Below are positions 8,460 to 16,483 of a DNA stretch of 64,000 nucleotides, in pieces. The stretch's first letter is position 1. Every line of letters begins with the position of its first letter. The stretch spans positions 213,259-277,258 of the forward strand of contig NZ_JASAOI010000023.1 in NCBI RefSeq assembly GCF_029953285.1. Reading direction: 5' to 3'. Source of the stretch: Yinghuangia seranimata. GTDB taxonomy: Bacteria; Actinomycetota; Actinomycetes; Streptomycetales; Streptomycetaceae. The notes beneath the pieces are model-generated. The model worked only from the letters and a program-made list of their open reading frames with translations. It ran no database searches and was not told the origin of the DNA. Made by a program: the position numbers and the translations under genes.

Positions 8460-9608
8460 ATGGACCAGCCCGGGAACCCGTCCCCTCGAAACCTGCTGTC
8501 CCGCCGGACGCTGCTCGCCGGGGCCGGGGTGGCCACGGCGGCGGGCCTGGGCGTCGCCGTGCCGGCGGAGGCCGTGTCGGGGACGCCGGTCCCCGAGCCG
8601 TGCCTGACCGCGCGGCAGCAGGCCGCCCAGCGGGTGGTGTTCTCCTACCCCGGCACCACGGTGCCGCAGAGCCTGCTCGACCTGATCGCCGCGGGCCTGT
8701 GCGGCGGGGTCATCCTGTTCGGCGAGAACGTCTCGAGCCTGAGCCAGGTCACCGCCGCGGTGGGGCTGATGCACGAGGCCAACGCGAGCAGCCCGGTCAA
8801 GGCGCCGCTGCTGGTGATGACCGACCAGGAAGGCGGCAAGGTCCGCCGGCTGCCCGGCGGGCCGGTCCCGACCGCGAAGCAGATCGGCGAGTCGCCCGAC
8901 CCCGCGGCGGCCGCCGCCGACGCCGGACAGGTCGCGGGCCGGCTCCTGCGCGGCGCGGGACTGAACGTCAACCTGGCGCCCGTGCTCGACGTCTTCCGCA
9001 CCCCGGGCGACTTCGAGGACCAGTTCCAGCGCTCGTTCAGCATGGACCCGAACGTGGTCGCGCTCTGCGGCCGCTCCTTCGTCGCCGCGCAGCAGGACGA
9101 GCGCGTCGCCGCCACCGCCAAGCACTTCCCGGGCCTGGGGCCCGCGACGGCCCAGCAGAACACCGACCTGGGCCCGGTCACCCTCGGCACCTCGCGGGCC
9201 GACCTGCGGCGCATCGACGAACTCCCGTACGACGCGGCGGTTCACGCGGGCGTGAAACTGGTCATGCTCTCCTGGGCGGTCTACACCGGCCTGGACCCGG
9301 AGCTTCCGGCGGGCCTGTCCCCGACGGTCATCGACGGGGAACTCCGCCGCCGGCACGGCTTCCACGGCGTCACCATCACCGACGCCATCAACGCCGGAGC
9401 CCTCGACGCCTTCGGCACGCCGCCGCAGAACGCCGTCACCGCCGCGGCCGCCGGGATGGACCTGATCCTGGAGGCCACGCGCGACGTGTCCAACGGCCAG
9501 GCCGTCGTCGACTCCCTGGCCGCGGCCCTGACCGACGGCACCCTGAACCGGCACCGGTCCGACGCGGCCCTCCACCGGATCCTCCAGCTGCGCGCCACGC
9601 TGGCCTGA
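8460..9608 (+). CDS. Tat-exported glycoside hydrolase family 3 (NagZ-like)
   Basis: 382 residues. A twin-arginine signal (SRRTLLAGAGVATAAGLG) precedes a single GH3 N-terminal barrel. KHFPG starts at residue 221 and the putative nucleophile is D308 in 'VTITDAINAGAL'. In classical NagZ a His of the D-S-H motif acts as general acid/base; here KHFPG is followed by LGPATAQQNTD, so that His is absent, as in other actinobacterial homologues I know of (KHFPGLG...NTD). It may hydrolyse beta-linked sugars, perhaps N-acetylglucosaminides, at the cell surface. GGAGGA precedes the ATG by about 6 nt. The role in wall turnover is inferred. Confidence 0.85.
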   Translation: MDQPGNPSPRNLLSRRTLLAGAGVATAAGLGVAVPAEAVSGTPVPEPCLTARQQAAQRVVFSYPGTTVPQSLLDLIAAGLCGGVILFGENVSSLSQVTAAVGLMHEANASSPVKAPLLVMTDQEGGKVRRLPGGPVPTAKQIGESPDPAAAAADAGQVAGRLLRGAGLNVNLAPVLDVFRTPGDFEDQFQRSFSMDPNVVALCGRSFVAAQQDERVAATAKHFPGLGPATAQQNTDLGPVTLGTSRADLRRIDELPYDAAVHAGVKLVMLSWAVYTGLDPELPAGLSPTVIDGELRRRHGFHGVTITDAINAGALDAFGTPPQNAVTAAAAGMDLILEATRDVSNGQAVVDSLAAALTDGTLNRHRSDAALHRILQLRATLA

Positions 9609-9791
9609 CGGCTCCGCCGCGCGGCGGGTTGACGGGGCAGAGCGGGACATATCGGTCAGGATGGGGGCGGCGGCGATCCGAGGCACGGGACGGACGATCC
9701 GTACGGGTGCCGGCCGGGTTCGTCCGGCCTTCGTCGACGGCGCCCCGCCCCTGCGACCCCGGAGGCTCAAACGACTCGGTTCAGCCGCGAA

Positions 9792-10703
9792 GTGTTCGTG
9801 CGGACGGCGACGTTCTGGCTCCGGCCGGCGTTCGCGCTGCGCGTGGTCGGCAGGTTCCAGCGCCTCGTCGGCTTCGACCGCTCCATGGCGCTGTCCTCGG
9901 CCGCGCTGACGGCGATGGTGCCGTTGGCCGTCCTGTTCAGCGGCGTCGTGTCCCGGCTGGGCGGCAAGGACACCGCCGAACGGCTCATCGACCGCTACGG
10001 CCTCACCGGGGACGGCGCCGACGCCGTGCGCCACCTGCTGACCTCGTCGACCGAGTGGACCACGCTGGGGCTGTTCGGGGTCGCGTTCCTGGTCATCTCG
10101 GTGCTGAGCTTCGCGCGGGCCGCGCAGCGGCTGTTCGAGCAGAACTGGGAGCTGGAGCCGCTGAGCGTCCGCAACACGGTGAACGGCCTGAAGTGGATCG
10201 GGCTGCTGGCGGCGGACGCCGCGCTCAGCGGCTGGATCCACGCGGCCCTCGGCCACAGGCCGTTCGAACTGGCGGCGGCCCTCGTGGTGGCGCCGCTGAC
10301 GGCGGTGTTCCTCGTGTGGAGCGGCCGGCTGCTGTCCGCCGTCCGGATCACCCCGCGCGACCTCCTGCCGTTCGGGGTGATCGGGGCGGTCGCGCTGACC
10401 GGCTACTCGGTGGCGATGAGCGTGTACATGCCGCGGCTGTTCAACTCCTCCACGGCCCGGTACGGGGCGATCGGGGCGGTGTTCGCCATGCTGTCCGCGC
10501 TGTTCGGGGCGATGTTCGCGGTGGTGGCGTCGGCGGCGCTGGGCGCGGAGGTCCGCGAGGAGCTCGACAGGATCGGCCGGGGCGAGCGTCCGCCGGACGA
10601 CGAGGTCCGCAAGGAATGGGACACGGTGCTCGCGCAGGCGCGCTCCCGCTGGGAGGCGACCCGCGGCCCGGCCGTGGTCGGACGCCTGACCCGGAAGCAC
10701 TGA
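9792..10703 (+). CDS. YihY/BrkB-like membrane protein
   Basis: 303 residues with about six membrane segments; 'SSAALTAMVPLAVLFSGVV' and the late 'YGAIGAVFAMLSALFGAMF' parallel the BrkB-like protein at 529-1467, so both belong to the YihY/BrkB family. A hydrophilic C-terminus with many Glu/Arg residues follows the last segment. GTG at 9792 is taken as the start; a second GTG at 9798 is equally possible because no strong ribosome-binding site is visible. Function unknown; these proteins are usually inner-membrane and of uncertain substrate. It is followed by a weak hairpin. Confidence 0.75.
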   Translation: MFVRTATFWLRPAFALRVVGRFQRLVGFDRSMALSSAALTAMVPLAVLFSGVVSRLGGKDTAERLIDRYGLTGDGADAVRHLLTSSTEWTTLGLFGVAFLVISVLSFARAAQRLFEQNWELEPLSVRNTVNGLKWIGLLAADAALSGWIHAALGHRPFELAAALVVAPLTAVFLVWSGRLLSAVRITPRDLLPFGVIGAVALTGYSVAMSVYMPRLFNSSTARYGAIGAVFAMLSALFGAMFAVVASAALGAEVREELDRIGRGERPPDDEVRKEWDTVLAQARSRWEATRGPAVVGRLTRKH

Positions 10704-10730
10704 GCGCGGGCGCACAGCCGGGTGGCGACG

Positions 10731-10746
10731 CGGCGCTTGAGCGCCG
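10731..10746 (+). terminator. Short GC hairpin after BrkB-like gene
   Basis: CGGCG (10731-10735) and CGCCG (10742-10746) can pair around a 6-nt loop, or pair further with a tighter loop. It lies 27 bp past the stop of the BrkB-like gene. Weak evidence. Confidence 0.35.
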
Positions 10747-10815
10747 ACGCGACGCCCGCGACGGTGTTGTCGCCGGCGACCCCGGGATCGGAATTCCGCG
10801 TTCCGGACATCCTCC

Positions 10816-10870
10816 GAACCTCAGTTTTCTCTCAAATGCGATTCCCGGTCGAGTTCGCCGTCGCTAGCCT
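10816..10870 (+). promoter_or_regulatory. Promoter module A, shared with 12234-12288
   Basis: Starts with GAACCTCA, then after 7 nt CTCAAATG, then GATTC, and ends in the -10-like TAGCCT at 10865-10870. The copy at 12234-12288 has the same elements at identical offsets over 55 bp. The CTCA elements form a direct repeat with an 11-bp period, as expected for an activator binding one face of the helix. The gene it serves starts at 10960. Confidence 0.65.
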
Positions 10871-10959
10871 GCCTGCACGCCGCAGTACCGAATCAACAAC
10901 GGGAAAAGGCGCGGTCCGAGGTCTGACTTTTCCGGCAAAGCCGGTACGGGGAGCGCGAT

Positions 10960-12021
10960 ATGTGGGCACCGGGAACGGTATTCGGCGGCCGGTACACCCT
11001 CGTCGAACTGATCGCCACGGGTGGCGTGTCGGCCGTGTGGTGGGCCGACGACGCCGTGTCCGGGCGCCGGGTCGTGCTCAAGGTCGTGCATCCGGTGCTC
11101 GGCGGGAAGGCCGTGGCGGCGGCGCAGTTCCACGGCGAAGCGCGGCTCTTGGGATCGTTGGAGCACCCCGAGGGTGCCTACGTCGGCGGCGCCGGGCGGG
11201 CCGGCGGCAGCCCCCGTACCCCGTATGTCGTGGCGCAGTTCGTCGACGGACGGACGCCTGCCGCGCAGGCCACCGCGAGCGGCCCCCTACCGTACGAGCG
11301 GATCCCCGAGGTCGTGGCCCACTCGTTGGAAGCGCTGCACATGGTGCACCGACCCGCCGTCGCGGACCGCCGGGCCGTCGCGCACCGCGGCGTCGAGCCT
11401 CTCGCACCCGCGCCGCTGCCGCTCCACGGCGCCGCGCGCCGCTCTCCCCGCAGGCGCCGCAGGGCCGTTGCCGCCCTGCCCGCGGCGGCGGCGATCGCCG
11501 CCACCACGCTGTTCGCCGTGCATTCCTGCACGGTCGACGGCTCCCGTGCGCCGCGGGCCGACCAGCCGATCGCCCAGCAGCCGGTCGTGCCGGGTCCGGC
11601 CGTACCGCGGACGACACCACCGGCCGACGCCGCCACGCCGACGGGACCCGGCTCTTCGCCGTCCACCGCGTCCGGAAGCCCCGGTCCCGCCGGGCCGCCC
11701 GCACCGGTATCCGGCGGGCAGCCGCCGACGGGACCGGCGACGCACACCGCGCCCACCTCGGGCGCAACGCCCGCCCGCGGCACGCCGGGCGGCGGTAGCG
11801 GTGCCGGTAGCGTCCGACCCTCGGCACCGCCGCCCGCGGGTCCCGCCGCCGCGCAGCCGCGCCCGACCACCGCGGCTCCGGCACCTGCCGCCGCGGCGAC
11901 GCCGTCCGACGCGTTGACCACGCACCTCGGGCAGTGCCTGGACGGCATGGGCTCCAGCCTCCAGGAGACCCTCGCGTACTGCATCGCGACGCCCCCGGCC
12001 CAACCGTGGTCGATTCCGTGA
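10960..12021 (+). CDS. Truncated transmembrane Ser/Thr pseudokinase
   Basis: 353 residues. Residues 10-100 are the small lobe of a Hanks-type kinase: RYTLVELIATGGVSAVWWA (glycine loop with two glycines replaced), Lys41 in VVLKVV, Glu60 in the C-helix and a hinge PYVVAQFVDG. A vestige of the catalytic loop reads AHRGVEPLAP (about 141-150), where HRD has become HRG; DFG, activation segment and the rest of the large lobe are missing. A basic stretch and a membrane segment (about 169-189) lead to an outside Pro/Ala/Thr-rich domain ending with two Cys. GGGGAG precedes the ATG. It should bind partners, not phosphorylate. It shares its promoter type with the next gene. Confidence 0.75.
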   Translation: MWAPGTVFGGRYTLVELIATGGVSAVWWADDAVSGRRVVLKVVHPVLGGKAVAAAQFHGEARLLGSLEHPEGAYVGGAGRAGGSPRTPYVVAQFVDGRTPAAQATASGPLPYERIPEVVAHSLEALHMVHRPAVADRRAVAHRGVEPLAPAPLPLHGAARRSPRRRRRAVAALPAAAAIAATTLFAVHSCTVDGSRAPRADQPIAQQPVVPGPAVPRTTPPADAATPTGPGSSPSTASGSPGPAGPPAPVSGGQPPTGPATHTAPTSGATPARGTPGGGSGAGSVRPSAPPPAGPAAAQPRPTTAAPAPAAAATPSDALTTHLGQCLDGMGSSLQETLAYCIATPPAQPWSIP

Positions 12022-12349
12022 CGCGGCGCGGCCGCGTAGGGTACGCGGCCGCTTCCGAGCCGTCGTGGAAAAAATTGACCTGCGCGGGATATCGAGGGAA
12101 ATCCGCATTCCACGCAAGCCGGCTGTGAACACACGCCACCGGCCGACCGCACAATTGCGTGGCCGATACGGACGCCCGATTCCGTTTCGCAGTAACGTTC
12201 CTCCACCCTCGGAACGATGAATTCCGGTGCCCTGAACCTCAAATCACCCTCAAGTGTAATTCTCGCTTACATCGGCTCGGCGTAGCGTCGCGGACGTACC
12301 GCAGCGTCGATCCGGCGCGTGTGTGACCGTTGTCGAAGGGACGCCGCAC
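12022..12349. other. Intergenic region upstream of secreted protein gene
   Basis: About 330 bp, visibly less GC-rich than its surroundings (for example GGAAAAAATTGACC near 12066). It holds promoter module B at 12234-12288 and no supported ORF. Confidence 0.6.
12234..12288 (+). promoter_or_regulatory. Promoter module B, shared with 10816-10870
   Basis: GAACCTCA, 7 nt, CTCAAGTG, AATTC and -10-like TAGCGT (12283-12288) sit at exactly the same offsets as in module A. The intervening sequence differs, so the matched parts look like selected binding sites and not a recent copy. The served gene starts at 12350. Confidence 0.65.
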
Positions 12350-14734
12350 ATGGGATCTGGACAGCACACGAAACGCCGCCCGGTCAGGAGCGGCCGGATG
12401 GCCGCCGGGGTCGTCGTGGCGGTGTCGGTGATGCAGGTGGCGCAGGCCGCCACAGCGACCACCGCCCACGCGGACACTCCGTCGAACCAGCTTCCGCCGG
12501 GCGAGAGTCCGGAGCCCGGCTGGTCCGACGAAGTGCAGCGCTGGATGAACGACAACATCCCGGTGCACCCGGACGCGGTGCCGCCCACCGCGCGCGCGTA
12601 CTGGCCCCAGAAGTTCCTCGCGTGGGTCCTCACCAAGACCGTGGTGGACGGTCCGATCCCGTTCGGCATTCCCACCACCGAGCACGGCGCCTGGGGGCTC
12701 GCCAAGGACATCGCCAGCGCCACGGCCTCGTGGGTCGGGGAGCGGGCCAGGACCAAGGCCGAAGAGCGCGCGGCGGCGCGCGAGATCGTCGCGGCACGGA
12801 GCGAGGCGTTCACGAACTACCTCGAAGAGCTGAACCGCGGCCCGGTCGGCCCTCAGAGGCTGGGCGAGTACATGGTGGCCGACGCGTTCTACCAGGGGCT
12901 TCCCGAAGAACTCCGGCACGTGGAGATCAACGAGTTCGCGCGGAGCCTCGTGAAGGAGACCGTCACCGGCATCGACCGGATGGCCCCGCCCGGGGAGTTG
13001 AAGGCCGGCGCGGATGCCGCCAAGGCCCGCTGGGACGAGGCGGCGCGGGACGGGACCATCACGGACGTCCACGACTACGAGCTGTTCAAGGCGACGAAGG
13101 CGACGCAACCGGGGGTCAAGGCCTCGGACATGACGCGCGACAACTACATGGACTGGCAGGAGGCCCGCTACCGGGAGCAGGTCCCCGGTTACCGGCCGCC
13201 CGGTTTCAAGGGGCCGGGCGGGTCAGGCGGATCAGGTGGGCCCGGCGAGGGCGGCGACCCCGCGGGTCGGGGCGGCGGCACGGGCCCGAAGCCGTTGGGG
13301 CAGGGGCCGTCCGGGGGCGCGGCCCCGGGGAACTCGGGGAAGGGCGGGCGCGGCGGCAAGCCGTCCGGCGGCTCGGGGGCGGCGAACCCCGATCCCGGGC
13401 GCGGCGGTTCCGGCGGTTCCGCCAAGGGCGGCCCGGCGGCGAACGAGGCCGGGCCCGGCACGGCGAAGCCCGGCGGCGCCATGGGCGACCCCGCGGCGGG
13501 AGACCCGGTGCGTGCCAACGGCACCCCGGAGGCCGGCCCGGGCCGGCCGCCCGCCGGCAAGCCGACCGGGTCCGCCCCCGAGAAGGCGGGTGCCTTGGCC
13601 GTGGAGAAGCCGGGCGTCCCGGCCCTGGAGAAGCCCGTGGGTCCGAGAGCCACGCCGGGGAGCGCCCTCCCGCGCGAGGGCGCGTTCGTCAAGGGCCTCA
13701 AGGTCGGCGTTCGCGACAACGCGATCGCCACGGCCATCCTCATCGCGTTGGAGCGTGCCGACGGAATCTTCACGTCGGACTACCAGAACTGGGTGGTCCG
13801 TCGCGCCCTGCAGGATCCCGCGTTCGCGAGCCGCTACCTGGCGCAGTACCGGCAGTGGGAGTCGCTGAACTGGGCCCAGCGGACCGCGGACGAACTGGAA
13901 CACCTGGTCGACGACGGTCTGTACAACATCGACAAGTCCGCGTTCACGCCCGAGATCATGCACTTCATGATGGACGCGAACGCGTATTGGGAGCAAGTCC
14001 AAGGCGACTTCAGCCTCGACCCGCTGGACCCGCGCGTCAGCGCCCTGCCGTACTACGGGGGTGCGCAGACCACGGACGCGCTCAACCGGTACACCATCGA
14101 CAAGTTCGGCCACTGGAGCGACAAATCGGCGGTGCAGTTCCCCGTCGAGCGCGTCGCCCCACCGCGGGCCGCCCCGCCCGCGACCGAGCCCGAGGATTCG
14201 AAGCAGCCGCAGGGGCAGCAGCAGGCCCCTGCGTTCCTCAAGCCCGGCGCCGCGAGTCCTGCGCCTGCCGAGCAGGCACCCGCGAAGCCGGGTCCGGCGA
14301 AGCCGAACTCGACCCAGCACTACGCCCAAAGCCAGAACGCCAAGACCGGCCAGTACCGCGCGCCGAGCAAGCCCACCGTGGTCCCGAACAGCATCGTCCC
14401 GGGGCGCGCCAACAATGATCCGACGCGTGGCGGCTCGTCCTCCGGCGGCAACCGCCTCGGTGAGGGCAGCCACCCCTCCACCGGAGGCAACGGAGGCAAC
14501 GGCTCGGGCGACGGGGCCGGCGGTTCGTCGGGTGGGACGGGCATGTCGACTCCCGGCGGCGGCACGGGCGCCGGCTCGGGCGGCGACTCGGGCACCGGCA
14601 ACGGCGGCGGCTACAGCAACGCCCCGAGCGACCCGGGCCCCGACGTCGCGCAGGGGAACATGGACCGGCACACCGGTCCGTTCGGCGAGGGCGGACACAC
14701 CCCGCGCGGAGCGGACCCGGAGACCAGGGTGTAA
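12350..14734 (+). CDS. Large secreted protein of unknown family
   Basis: 794 residues. A basic N-terminus (GQHTKRRPVRSGR) and hydrophobic segment MAAGVVVAVSVMQVAQAAT form a Sec signal, cut probably after AHA. Residues about 45-285 are helical and charged; 285-445 is a Gly/Pro/Ala linker; about 450-620 is a second helical domain beginning FVKGLKVGVRDNAIATAI; the rest is Pro/Ala- then Gly/Ser-rich. No LPXTG, lipobox or second membrane helix is seen, so it is probably released or held by the linkers. I do not recognise either folded domain. GAAGGGA supports the ATG at 12350. Its promoter matches that of the pseudokinase gene just upstream, suggesting a joint function at the cell surface. Confidence 0.8.
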   Translation: MGSGQHTKRRPVRSGRMAAGVVVAVSVMQVAQAATATTAHADTPSNQLPPGESPEPGWSDEVQRWMNDNIPVHPDAVPPTARAYWPQKFLAWVLTKTVVDGPIPFGIPTTEHGAWGLAKDIASATASWVGERARTKAEERAAAREIVAARSEAFTNYLEELNRGPVGPQRLGEYMVADAFYQGLPEELRHVEINEFARSLVKETVTGIDRMAPPGELKAGADAAKARWDEAARDGTITDVHDYELFKATKATQPGVKASDMTRDNYMDWQEARYREQVPGYRPPGFKGPGGSGGSGGPGEGGDPAGRGGGTGPKPLGQGPSGGAAPGNSGKGGRGGKPSGGSGAANPDPGRGGSGGSAKGGPAANEAGPGTAKPGGAMGDPAAGDPVRANGTPEAGPGRPPAGKPTGSAPEKAGALAVEKPGVPALEKPVGPRATPGSALPREGAFVKGLKVGVRDNAIATAILIALERADGIFTSDYQNWVVRRALQDPAFASRYLAQYRQWESLNWAQRTADELEHLVDDGLYNIDKSAFTPEIMHFMMDANAYWEQVQGDFSLDPLDPRVSALPYYGGAQTTDALNRYTIDKFGHWSDKSAVQFPVERVAPPRAAPPATEPEDSKQPQGQQQAPAFLKPGAASPAPAEQAPAKPGPAKPNSTQHYAQSQNAKTGQYRAPSKPTVVPNSIVPGRANNDPTRGGSSSGGNRLGEGSHPSTGGNGGNGSGDGAGGSSGGTGMSTPGGGTGAGSGGDSGTGNGGGYSNAPSDPGPDVAQGNMDRHTGPFGEGGHTPRGADPETRV

Positions 14735-14748
14735 CCACGGACTCCCCT

Positions 14749-14770
14749 CGGGCGAATCACCCTTCGCCCG
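14749..14770. terminator. Hairpin after secreted protein gene
   Basis: CGGGCGAA (14749-14756) and TTCGCCCG (14763-14770) form a perfect 8-bp stem with a 6-nt loop, 15 bp after the stop codon. Confidence 0.7.
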
Positions 14771-14797
14771 ACCCGAGCAGTGCCCTTGCACACGACT

Positions 14798-14829
14798 GCG
14801 GGCCGGCAGGCCGATGCCTGCCGGCCCGC
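14798..14829. terminator. Strong 14-bp hairpin between convergent genes
   Basis: Arms 14798-14811 and 14816-14829 are perfect 14-bp complements around the loop CGAT. With the preceding hairpin it separates the secreted-protein gene from the opposing membrane gene ending at 14986, so it probably works in both directions. Confidence 0.8.
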
Positions 14830-14985
14830 GGCCGCGAGGATCAGGCGTGTTCGGGTGCCATCCCACCGTCGGACCGCGCTGCCGCGTCCACGACATGCTC
14901 GCCCCGCATATGGACGTGGACTCCTCGCCGTGGGGACGGCTCCCCGACTGACAGCCCGTCGGCGCTGCTCGCGTGAACGCGGCGG

Positions 14986-15464
14986 TCAGCTCGGCGCGCC
15001 GCGGCCGCGGGCTGCCACGCCGAAGGCGAGCGCGCCCGTCAGCAGGGCGCCGGTGAGTGCGACGACGGCCCACTGTCCGAGGGAGTCGACCTGGTGGCCG
15101 AATCCGAGCAACTGCCAGATGCCGTCCCGCAACCCCAGCGATACCGGTAGCGCCGACGCGCCCGCGGTGGTCGCGATCCGGGCGGCGCGTCGGATCCGCG
15201 ACGCGGGCGGGGGCGCGGCGAACCACAGGACGCTGTTGCAGATCACCGCGAAGGCGAAGGTGCCGCCCGCGAAGACGGCGGCCTCCACGGCGAAGAGCAG
15301 TGCCCCGGGCCGGCCCTCGCCGGACGCCGGTCCGTGGCCACGAGCAGGCCGGCGGCGAGGGCGGCCGCCGCGGCGAGCCCGGTGAAACGGCGGCGGACGA
15401 CCGCGCCGTCCGCAGCTTCGCCGCCAGGCAACGCCGCTACGGCGGCTGAGACGGCCCCGCTCAC
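14986..15464 (-). pseudogene. Small multi-pass membrane protein, frameshifted
   Basis: Two overlapping frames together make one sensible protein of about 158 residues. The first (from GTG at 15464) reads MSGAVSAAVAALPGGEAADG, then a membrane helix GLAAAAALAAGLLVATDRRP. After a -1 shift near 15320-15335 the second continues ASGEGRPGALLFAVEAAVFAGG and further membrane segments to 14986 (end RGRGAPS). Read alone, the upstream frame turns into a Cys/Pro/Arg-rich tail with no family likeness, and the downstream frame has no good ribosome-binding site. It is either a real decayed gene or a single-base sequencing error. A 44-bp two-part palindrome lies 21 bp upstream of the start. Confidence 0.55.
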
Positions 15465-15484
15465 CCGTCAGGGGCGGCTTTGTG

Positions 15485-15528
15485 GCCTCATTATCGAATT
15501 ACCGTTAACGGTAAGACCTCAATGAGGC
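15485..15528. promoter_or_regulatory. Two-part palindromic operator
   Basis: The perfect 16-bp palindrome TTACCGTTAACGGTAA (15499-15514) is bracketed, 6 bp away on each side, by the arms GCCTCATT (15485-15492) and AATGAGGC (15521-15528), which share the same centre of symmetry. It lies 21 bp upstream of the GTG of the leftward membrane gene and 290 bp before the rightward reductase gene. This is the expected form of a dimer or dimer-of-dimers repressor site; the protein is unknown. Confidence 0.7.
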
Positions 15529-15580
15529 TTGCGGGGTGGGAAATCGGGCTTTTCGGGTGTTCCGGGACCTCGGAGCGGGG

Positions 15581-15606
15581 TGCAACATAATTCCCGCTAT
15601 GTTGCA
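15581..15606. promoter_or_regulatory. 26-bp dyad operator
   Basis: TGCAACATA (15581-15589) and TATGTTGCA (15598-15606) are perfect 9-bp inverted repeats around an 8-bp spacer. The right arm contains TATGTT, which could be a -10 box for the rightward transcript, so the site could block transcription of the reductase-sigma operon. The rest of the gap 15465-15817 contains no supported gene. Confidence 0.65.
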
Positions 15607-15817
15607 TGTTTCGTAACCGGCGTGCGGCGAGAGTGGGGCGCGTTACGCATTTCTGTGAGCGTCAACGTGAGCGGCGGCGCGCACGAGCCGTCGGAGCGGG
15701 CGCCCGGAGAAATTCCTCGAAGAAGTCCGCGCGGAGGTGTCGGGTCGGGGCGGTGCCGTTCGTGGCAGAGGTGAGGCCGCCCACCGGGGGCGGCGCCGAG
15801 GCACGGGAAACGCCACC

Positions 15818-16426
15818 ATGAAGCTGACGACCATGACCCAGGTCTCCCTCGACGGAGTGATGCAGGGCAACGGCGCCGCGACGGACGACCGCAGGAACGG
15901 GTTCGAACGCGGCGGATGGGCCCGCGGCAAGGGCGAAGACGACACCCGGGAGTACATCGCGCGGACCTACCGGCGCGCCGAGGCGTTCCTGTTCGGCCGC
16001 CGCACCTACGAGCTGTTCGCCGGCTCGTGGGGGTCCGTCGGCTCGATGCGCGCCCACCCCATCGGCGTCGCCCTGAACACCGCCCCCAAGTACGTCGCCT
16101 CCACCACGCTCACCGCCCCGCGCTGGGACGACACGACCGTGCTCCGCGGCGACCTCGCCGACGCCGTCCGCAAGCTGAAGGCCGAGCCCGGCGGCGAACT
16201 GCAGGTCCACGGCAGCGGCGCCCTGGTCCGCTGGCTCCTGGCGAACCACCTGGTCGACGAGATGACCCTCGTCGTCGTCCCGGTGATCGTCGGCCAGGGC
16301 GCCAGACTGTTCCCCGAGACCGGCCCCGACCTCGCGTTCGGCCTCGTCGAGTCGCGCGTCGACACCAACGGCGTGACGATCCAGGTGTTCCGGCCTGCCG
16401 GGCCGCCGCGGTACACCGCCGCCTGA
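15818..16426 (+). CDS. RibD C-terminal/dihydrofolate reductase-like protein
   Basis: 202 residues. 'MKLTTMTQVSLDGVMQG' is the usual beginning of the family, followed by AFLFGRRTYELFAGSWG, a diagnostic helix (FGRxTYE), then 'GGELQVHGSGALVRWLLANHLVDEM' (glycine loop for NADPH) and 'VVPVIVGQGARLFPE'. These RibD_C proteins bind NADPH; most stand-alone ones have no known substrate. The ATG at 15818 fits the family start better than the in-frame GTG at 15737. The gene leads a cluster with a DGPF protein and an ECF42 sigma 58 bp downstream, a common actinobacterial grouping. Confidence 0.85.
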   Translation: MKLTTMTQVSLDGVMQGNGAATDDRRNGFERGGWARGKGEDDTREYIARTYRRAEAFLFGRRTYELFAGSWGSVGSMRAHPIGVALNTAPKYVASTTLTAPRWDDTTVLRGDLADAVRKLKAEPGGELQVHGSGALVRWLLANHLVDEMTLVVVPVIVGQGARLFPETGPDLAFGLVESRVDTNGVTIQVFRPAGPPRYTAA

Positions 16427-16483
16427 CGCCCCCGCCACCACGACCACCCGACCGCCGACCAGACACCCCAGGAGATGATCCCC

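Noticed and set aside
15606..15821. 71-codon ORF overlapping the start of the RibD-like gene by ATGA
   Set aside because: Arg-rich, no motif, and its start overlaps the 26-bp operator. Overlap with the next start is probably chance.
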